The notes under the pieces are model-generated. The model made no database searches. It had not been told where the DNA came from and saw only the letters and a program-made list of their open reading frames with translations. Below are positions 58,944 to 64,000 of a DNA stretch of 64,000 nucleotides, piece after piece. A program made the translations under genes and the position numbers. Location: positions 682,001 through 746,000 of the forward strand of contig NZ_SMTK01000002.1 in the NCBI RefSeq assembly GCF_004357995.1, read 5' to 3'. The first letter of the stretch is position 1; every line of letters begins with the position of its first letter. This DNA comes from Arthrobacter crusticola (GTDB lineage Bacteria; Actinomycetota; Actinomycetes; Actinomycetales; Micrococcaceae).

Positions 58944-61916
58944 GTGGCCAAGGTCCGCGTACACGAACTCGCAAAAGAGCTCGGTATTACCTCGAAAGAT
59001 GCAGTAGCAAAACTGCAGGAACTGGGCGAATTCGTCCGTTCCGCCTCCTCAACCATTGAGGCCCCCGTCGTGAAGAAACTTCGCGGCGCCTTCCCCGCCA
59101 ACGGTGCATCCAAGACCGCCGCGGCCGCTTCGGCGCCCAAGGCTTCTGCGCCGGCACCAGCAGCGCCGGCCAGCGCGGAGCCAGCCCCGGCGGCTCCGTC
59201 ACCGGAGCCCTCCACCCCCGCAGTTCCCGGCCCCGGCGCCCAGCCGAAGCCGGCAGACGCCGGGCAGGCCCCGGCACAGCAGGCCCAGGTTCCCGCGCAG
59301 GAGCAGGCTCCCGCTGCCAGCCCCTCACCGTTCTCCGAGCCGGCCGCCGCGCAGGCACCGGCCGGCGACGGCAGCCCGGCCGGAAACTCCCCGGCCGCCA
59401 AGCCCGGTGCCCGTCCGGCACCGCGCACCGCTGCAACCCCTCCTGCGGCAGGAGCGGCCCGTCCCGGCAGCACCCGCCCCGGTGGCGCACCGCGTCCGGG
59501 CAACAACCCTTTCGCCCCCTCACAGGGCATGGGCTCCCGGCGCGGCGACGGCGATCGTCCGGCCGACCGCACGGGCGACCGTCCCGGTGGTGGACCGCGT
59601 CCGGGCAACAACCCGTTCGCTCCCTCCCAGGGCATGCCCCGTCCGGGTGGACGCCGTGAGGACGAGCGCGGACCCCGCCCGGCGGCAGGTCCGGGCGGTC
59701 CCCGTCCGGCAGCAGGTGCAGGCGGACCCCGCCCGGCAGCAGGCGCCGGTGGACCCCGTCCGGGCGCTCCGCGTCCGGGTGCGCCCCGTCCCGCCGGTCC
59801 CGGCGGAAACCGTCCCACCCCCGGCATGATGCCGAACCGCACCGAGCGTCCCGCAGCCCCCGGCCGCGGCGCGCCCGGAGCGGGTGCAGGACCGCGTCGC
59901 GGTCCCGGTGGAGCCCCGGCCAGCCCCGGTGGAGCCCCCGCAGGCGGCGGTTTCGGCAAGGGCGGCCGCGGACGCGGCGGCACGGCCGGAGCCTTCGGTA
60001 AGGGAGGTGCCGGCCGCGGCAAGCAGCGCAAGTCGAAGCGTGCCAAGCGGCAGGAACTCGAGCAGATGTCGGCTCCCTCGCTGGGCGGCGTCAGCGTTCC
60101 CCGCGGCGACGGAAACACCGTCGTCCGCCTGCGCCGCGGTGCGTCGATCACCGACTTCGCCGACAAGATCGAGGCGAACCCGGCGGCCCTGGTCACCGTG
60201 CTCTTCCACCTCGGCGAAATGGCGACGGCAACCCAGTCACTCGACGAGGACACCTTCCAGGTGCTCGGAACCGAGCTGGGCTACCTGATCCAGGTCGTTT
60301 CCCCCGAGGACGAAGAGCGCGAGCTGCTCAGCAGCTTCGACATCGATTTCGATGCCGAGCTTGAGGCCGAAGGCGACGAGCAGCTTGAGGCCCGTCCTCC
60401 GGTCGTCACCGTCATGGGCCACGTCGACCACGGTAAGACGCGTCTCCTCGATGCCATCCGCAACACCAAGGTTGTCGAGGGCGAGCACGGCGGGATCACC
60501 CAGCACATCGGTGCCTACCAGATCCAGCACGAGATGGAGGACTCGGAACGCGCGATCACCTTCATCGACACCCCCGGTCACGAGGCGTTCACCGCCATGC
60601 GTGCCCGTGGTGCCAGCGTCACCGACATCGCGGTGCTGGTTGTCGCAGCGGACGACGGCGTCATGCCGCAGACCGTTGAGGCGCTCAACCACGCCCAGGC
60701 GGCCAACGTGCCGATCGTCGTCGCAGTGAACAAGATGGATAAGGAAGGCGCGAACCCCGACAAGGTCAAGGGTCAGCTGACCGAATACGGCCTGGTGCCC
60801 GAGGAGTACGGCGGCGACACCATGTTCGTCCACGTCTCGGCGCTCAAGGGCGACGGCATCGACGAGCTGCTCGAAGCGGTCCTGCTGACCGCTGACGCGG
60901 CGCTCGACATGCGGGCCAACCCGAACAAGGACGCCCGCGGCATCGCCATCGAGGCAAACCTCGACAAGGGCCGCGGTGCCGTTGCCACGGTGCTGGTCCA
61001 GTCGGGAACGCTGCGCGTCGGAGACACCATTGTCGCCGGAACGGCCCACGGACGCGTCCGTGCCATGTTCAATGAAAACGGCGATGTGGTCACTACGGCC
61101 GGACCGTCGCGGCCCGTCCAGGTGCTCGGTCTTTCCACAGTGCCCAGGGCAGGCGACACGTTCTTCGTCACCGACGACGAGCGCACCGCCCGCCAGATCG
61201 CCGAGAAGCGTGAGACCGCTGACCGCAACGCCGCCCTGGCGAAGCGCCGCAAGCGCATCAGCCTCGAGGACTTCGACCAGGCCGTGGCCGAGGGCAAGGT
61301 TGACACCCTCAACCTCATCCTCAAGGGTGACGTCTCCGGTGCTGTTGAGGCGCTCGAGGACTCGCTCCTCAAGATCGACGTCGGCGAAGGCGTGCAGCTG
61401 CGCGTCATCCACCGCGGCGTCGGCGCCATCACGCAGAACGACGTCAACCTGGCGACCGTGGACAACGCGATCATCATCGGCTTCAACGTCAAGCCCGCCG
61501 AGCGCGTGGCCGACCTGGCCGAGCGTGAAGGCGTGGACATGCGCTTCTACTCCGTCATCTATGCAGCCATCGATGACATTGAGCTCGCCCTCAAGGGCAT
61601 GCTCAAGCCGGAGTACGAGGAGGTCCAGCTCGGCACCGCCGAAGTCCGCGAAGTCTTCCGTTCCTCGAAGTTCGGAAACATCGCAGGCTCGATCGTCCGC
61701 TCGGGGATCATCCGCCGCAACACCAAGGCCCGCGTCCTGCGCGAGGGCAAGGTTATCGGCGAGGGCCTCACCGTCGACTCGCTCAAGCGGTTCAAGGACG
61801 ACGTCACCGAGGTCCGCACGGACTTCGAGTGCGGTATCGGCCTTGGGTCCTTCAACGACATCAAGGAAGGCGACACCATCGAGACCTTCGAAATGCGGGA
61901 GAAGCCCCGCGTCTAG
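58944..61916 (+). CDS. infB: translation initiation factor IF-2
   Basis: IF-2 of 990 residues. N-terminal IF2_N motif ([46 protein letters not shown], 2-47); a disordered Pro/Gly/Arg/Ala region to about 370 with repeated [14 protein letters not shown] and GPRPAAGAG units; a second IF2_N part; then the GTPase domain with GHVDHGKT (492-499), DTPGHEAF and NKMD; and the OB-fold, IF2-C1 and C2 domains to the end. The start is GTG at 58944 after AGGAG. A 13-bp hairpin follows the stop. Confidence 0.97.
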   Translation: MAKVRVHELAKELGITSKDAVAKLQELGEFVRSASSTIEAPVVKKLRGAFPANGASKTAAAASAPKASAPAPAAPASAEPAPAAPSPEPSTPAVPGPGAQPKPADAGQAPAQQAQVPAQEQAPAASPSPFSEPAAAQAPAGDGSPAGNSPAAKPGARPAPRTAATPPAAGAARPGSTRPGGAPRPGNNPFAPSQGMGSRRGDGDRPADRTGDRPGGGPRPGNNPFAPSQGMPRPGGRREDERGPRPAAGPGGPRPAAGAGGPRPAAGAGGPRPGAPRPGAPRPAGPGGNRPTPGMMPNRTERPAAPGRGAPGAGAGPRRGPGGAPASPGGAPAGGGFGKGGRGRGGTAGAFGKGGAGRGKQRKSKRAKRQELEQMSAPSLGGVSVPRGDGNTVVRLRRGASITDFADKIEANPAALVTVLFHLGEMATATQSLDEDTFQVLGTELGYLIQVVSPEDEERELLSSFDIDFDAELEAEGDEQLEARPPVVTVMGHVDHGKTRLLDAIRNTKVVEGEHGGITQHIGAYQIQHEMEDSERAITFIDTPGHEAFTAMRARGASVTDIAVLVVAADDGVMPQTVEALNHAQAANVPIVVAVNKMDKEGANPDKVKGQLTEYGLVPEEYGGDTMFVHVSALKGDGIDELLEAVLLTADAALDMRANPNKDARGIAIEANLDKGRGAVATVLVQSGTLRVGDTIVAGTAHGRVRAMFNENGDVVTTAGPSRPVQVLGLSTVPRAGDTFFVTDDERTARQIAEKRETADRNAALAKRRKRISLEDFDQAVAEGKVDTLNLILKGDVSGAVEALEDSLLKIDVGEGVQLRVIHRGVGAITQNDVNLATVDNAIIIGFNVKPAERVADLAEREGVDMRFYSVIYAAIDDIELALKGMLKPEYEEVQLGTAEVREVFRSSKFGNIAGSIVRSGIIRRNTKARVLREGKVIGEGLTVDSLKRFKDDVTEVRTDFECGIGLGSFNDIKEGDTIETFEMREKPRV

Positions 61917-61924
61917 CAGGTAGC

Positions 61925-61963
61925 ACAGCACAGGCGCTCCGGGATCCGGGGCGCCTGTGCTGT
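61925..61963 (+). terminator. 13-bp hairpin between infB and rbfA
   Basis: ACAGCACAGGCGC at 61925-61937 pairs perfectly with GCGCCTGTGCTGT at 61951-61963; the 13-base loop contains the palindrome CCGGATCCGG-like segment. No T tract; may only partly terminate. Confidence 0.7.
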
Positions 61964-62026
61964 CCGCCGGCCGTTCCGCGGCCGGCTCCACACTTTCAGC
62001 AGACCAGAGCAACAGGAGGAAGAGTA

Positions 62027-62485
62027 ATGGCAGATCCGGCACGCGCTGCGCGGCTTGCACAGCGGATCAAGGTGATTGTCGCCGAGGCTCTCCGCCGCAG
62101 GGTCAAGGATCCACGGCTCGAAGCAGTGACCCTGACCGATGCACGCGTCACCAACGACCTCCAGCACGCCACCCTCTACTACACGGTGCTCGGTGACGAG
62201 GACGAGCAGCAGGCCACCCGGGCGGCCCTCGAATCCGCCCGCGGCATCCTGCGCGCCGAAGTCGGCAGGAACATCACGGCCCGGCTCACGCCGACGCTCG
62301 AGTTCGTTCCCGACGAGATTCCGGTGAACGCCGGCCACCTCGAGGAGCTCCTCCGGAAGGCGCGCGAACGCGACGCCGAGGTGGCGGCCATCGCCCAGGG
62401 CGCCGAGTTCGCCGGCGACGCCGACCCGTACCGCACCGCCGAGGAGCGCGACGAGGAGTCAAGCGAGGCTCCGCGCGGGCTTTAG
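62027..62485 (+). CDS. rbfA: ribosome-binding factor A
   Basis: RbfA of 152 residues, a KH-like factor for 16S rRNA maturation. DPARAARLAQRIKVIVAEALRRRVKDPRLEAVTLTDARVTNDLQHATLYYTVLGD (3-57), then LRAEVGRNITARLTPTLEFVPDEIPVNAGHLEELLRKARERD, are typical; the last 40 residues are an acidic tail. AGGAGGAA lies six bases before the ATG at 62027. It follows infB after the hairpin. Confidence 0.97.
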   Translation: MADPARAARLAQRIKVIVAEALRRRVKDPRLEAVTLTDARVTNDLQHATLYYTVLGDEDEQQATRAALESARGILRAEVGRNITARLTPTLEFVPDEIPVNAGHLEELLRKARERDAEVAAIAQGAEFAGDADPYRTAEERDEESSEAPRGL

Positions 62486-62548
62486 GTTCGACTCCACCCG
62501 GCCGAACCGGTGCCCGCCTCCGGAGCACAGAAGGAACATGCGCAGAAG

Positions 62549-62578
62549 AAGCAGTTGACCGCTGGTCAGCTGCTTTTT
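62549..62578 (+). terminator. intrinsic terminator after rbfA
   Basis: AAGCAGTTGACC (62549-62560) pairs with GGTCAGCTGCTT (62564-62575) with one G-T wobble and a 3-base loop, then TTT. It overlaps the stop codon of the convergent aminotransferase gene and may serve both strands. Confidence 0.85.
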
Positions 62579-63741
62579 CTGTGGGGGAGGCGGCTGAGGC
62601 CCTCAACGAGGGCGTCGGTATCGGTGCACAGGGCAATCCGGACCCAGCCCTCACCCCCGGAACCGAACGCCGTTCCCGGGGCCAGCGCCACCCCGCGGGT
62701 CTCCAGCAGGGAAGCGACCCACGCCCGGACATCGCCGCCGGAGGCGTGGGAGACATCGGCCCACAGGTAGAACGCCCCCTGCGCCGGCAGGTACGGAATA
62801 TTGAGCTTCCGGAGCACCGCCGTGGCCGCGTCCCGGTTCTTCCGGTAGTGCGCCAGGGCATCGGTCACGTAGTCCTGCGGTCCGCTCAGCGCGGCGAGGG
62901 CGCCGTACTGGGACGGCGCAGAGACGCAGGAGACGGTGGCCTCCATGATGTTGTTCAGCAGCGGCTCCATGCCGGGCGGGGTGACCAGGGCGCCGATCCG
63001 CAGCCCCGTGAGGCCGTAGGTCTTCGACAGGGTCAGGGAGGTGAAGACCCTCGGGCTGCCGGCCTCCGCGGGGGCTCCGGGGCCGCCGGCGTCGAAGCGT
63101 GCCGGGCTCACATGCCCGACGTCGAAGGTGAACGCCTCGTAGCACTCATCGGAGAGGATCCACAGGTCCTGCCGCCGCGCGAGGTCCACCAGCGCCCGGG
63201 TCAGGTCGGCGTCGAACACGGCGCCGAGCGGGTTCGACGGCGAGTTGAGGACGAGCATCCGGGTGCGCGGGGTCACCAGCGCCTCGAGGTCTTCGATGCG
63301 CGGCTGGAAGCCGTTGTCCGGCAGCAGCGGGTAGGGGACGGCGACGGCGTGCACCAGCCCCGCCGTCATCGGATAGGTGGGATAGCCGGGGTTGGGGATG
63401 AGCACCTCGTCGCCGGGCCCGAGGAGGGTGCTCATCGCCAGGTGCAGCCCCTGCTGGGCGCCGGCGGTCACATAGACCTGCGAGGGGTCCACGGCCACGC
63501 CGTTGTGCTCAAGGAACCGGGCGGCAAAGGCTTCCCTCAGCGGGGCGATGCCCGCGTTGGGCGTGTAGTTCGTCTCGTCGCGGTCCAGCGCCGCCATCGA
63601 GGCCTCCAGGACGTGCCGGGCGACGGGGAACCCTGGCTCGCCGATGCTGAGCACGATGGAGTGCGGGGTGGCCCACGCGGCCTGGGTGATCTCGCGGATC
63701 TGGTTGACCGGAACTCGGCGGGCGTGGGCGGCGGGAAGCAT
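62566..63741 (-). CDS. class I/II PLP aminotransferase
   Basis: Fold-type I aminotransferase of 391 residues. [49 protein letters not shown] at the start, [43 protein letters not shown] (Asn and Pro), [11 protein letters not shown] and the PLP-Lys region [16 protein letters not shown] (Lys near 246) are all present. This resembles aspartate/aromatic or succinyldiaminopimelate transaminases; substrate not assignable. The gene is leftward between rbfA and truB, interrupting the block. Confidence 0.85.
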   Translation of the reverse strand: MLPAAHARRVPVNQIREITQAAWATPHSIVLSIGEPGFPVARHVLEASMAALDRDETNYTPNAGIAPLREAFAARFLEHNGVAVDPSQVYVTAGAQQGLHLAMSTLLGPGDEVLIPNPGYPTYPMTAGLVHAVAVPYPLLPDNGFQPRIEDLEALVTPRTRMLVLNSPSNPLGAVFDADLTRALVDLARRQDLWILSDECYEAFTFDVGHVSPARFDAGGPGAPAEAGSPRVFTSLTLSKTYGLTGLRIGALVTPPGMEPLLNNIMEATVSCVSAPSQYGALAALSGPQDYVTDALAHYRKNRDAATAVLRKLNIPYLPAQGAFYLWADVSHASGGDVRAWVASLLETRGVALAPGTAFGSGGEGWVRIALCTDTDALVEGLSRLPHRKSS

Positions 63742-63813
63742 AGGGGAATGCTATCGCCTGCCCCGCGCCGCGCGGGCGGCACCGGCCGGCGGGGAGCGCC
63801 CCGGGCTTCGCCC

Positions 63814-63819
63814 TATACT
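63814..63819 (+). promoter_or_regulatory. -10 box of leaderless truB
   Basis: TATACT at 63814-63819 lies seven bases before the GTG at 63827. GGAGG at 63821-63825 is too close to the GTG to work as a ribosome site, so the transcript is probably leaderless. Confidence 0.55.
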
Positions 63820-63826
63820 GGGAGGC

Positions 63827-64000
63827 GTGAATTCCGGGCAGGTCCACTCAGGGCTGATAATCGTGGACAAGCCCCAGGGCTGGACCAGCCATGACGTCGT
63901 CGGACGCATGCGCCGGCTGGCGGGCACCCGCAAGGTCGGCCACGCCGGCACCCTCGACCCGATGGCGACCGGAGTGCTGGTGATCGGCGTCAACCGCGCC
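63827..64000 (+). CDS. truB: tRNA pseudouridine(55) synthase, 5' part
   Basis: The first 58 codons of TruB are present; the gene runs off the window end. [48 protein letters not shown] is diagnostic, with the catalytic Asp in [12 protein letters not shown]. TruB makes pseudouridine 55 in tRNA. The GTG at 63827 follows a TATACT -10 box by seven bases. Starts 85 bases from the divergent aminotransferase gene. Confidence 0.93.
   Translation, partial: MNSGQVHSGLIIVDKPQGWTSHDVVGRMRRLAGTRKVGHAGTLDPMATGVLVIGVNRA

Noticed and set aside
59480-60000. Separate repeat-rich gene in the N-terminal part of infB
   Set aside because: The Pro/Gly/Arg repeats are the normal disordered linker of actinobacterial IF-2 and the frame is continuous.
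60237-62060. Minus-strand open frame of 607 codons over infB
   Set aside because: Mirror image of the GTPase gene; composed of Val, Asp, Leu and Gly from codon complementarity.

Overview
The window is one contiguous piece of high-GC actinobacterial chromosome. The gene content and order (rpsB-tsf-pyrH-frr-cdsA; dxr-rseP-ispG-GNAT-proS; DUF4439-rimP-nusA-ylxR-infB-rbfA-truB), the GTG/TTG starts, the TAnnnT promoters sitting directly on start codons and the AP-rich protein tails fit the family Micrococcaceae (Arthrobacter-like). This placement is inference from synteny and protein style, not from a search. I see no prophage, integron, CRISPR array or insertion sequence, and one tRNA gene.

Layout. 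0-4 kb: a Holin-X-type membrane protein, a CDP-alcohol phosphatidyltransferase, a DMT-type transporter and a GT4 glycosyltransferase. 4-8 kb: a secreted CHRD protein, a tRNA with anticodon CAT, a glutaryl-CoA-dehydrogenase-like enzyme behind a 20-bp perfect palindrome, and an M23 peptidase. 8-13.3 kb: the translation and lipid core block rpsB, tsf, pyrH, frr, cdsA, plus a DivIVA-repeat protein. 13.3-19.6 kb: two ActP-type monocarboxylate symporter systems facing apart, one in an operon with a LytS/LytTR two-component system; the shared intergenic region carries a direct repeat matching the LytTR consensus. 20-24.4 kb: an Lrp regulator divergent from a branched-chain 2-oxoacid dehydrogenase operon (E1a, E1b, E2). 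24.8-32.6 kb: an accessory stretch with a GAF-ANTAR regulator, small lineage-type proteins, a lipoprotein, DUF2252, a DHFR-like reductase, an MFS exporter and GNAT enzymes.

32.7-41.3 kb: a TetR regulator divergent from an eight-gene operon (carboxylase beta and alpha, acyl-CoA dehydrogenase, CoA-transferase A and B, MaoC-like hydratase, CitE-like lyase) which, with the 2-oxoacid dehydrogenase, reads as a leucine (and possibly itaconate) degradation pathway like the M. tuberculosis Rv2495c-Rv2504c region. 41.3-48.9 kb: a 100-bp tandem duplication, a DUF222-HNH nuclease, an NTF2-like/MarR pair, an NAD(P)-binding protein, dxr and rseP, and a SatD-like protein with a membrane partner. 49-64 kb: ispG, GNAT, proS, a TSUP transporter, an APH(6)-like kinase, a VIT-type metal transporter coupled to a DUF4439 protein, then rimP-nusA-ylxR-infB-rbfA, an aminotransferase and the start of truB.

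Most of the window is ordinary core chromosome, and I do not see a clear-cut new defence or mobile system. The observations I rate highest are the LytTR-type site between the two monocarboxylate transporter operons, the leucine/itaconate operon whose two enzymes carry variable 15-bp-repeat tails, the palindrome in front of the acyl-CoA dehydrogenase, and the ATGA-coupled DUF4439-VIT pair.
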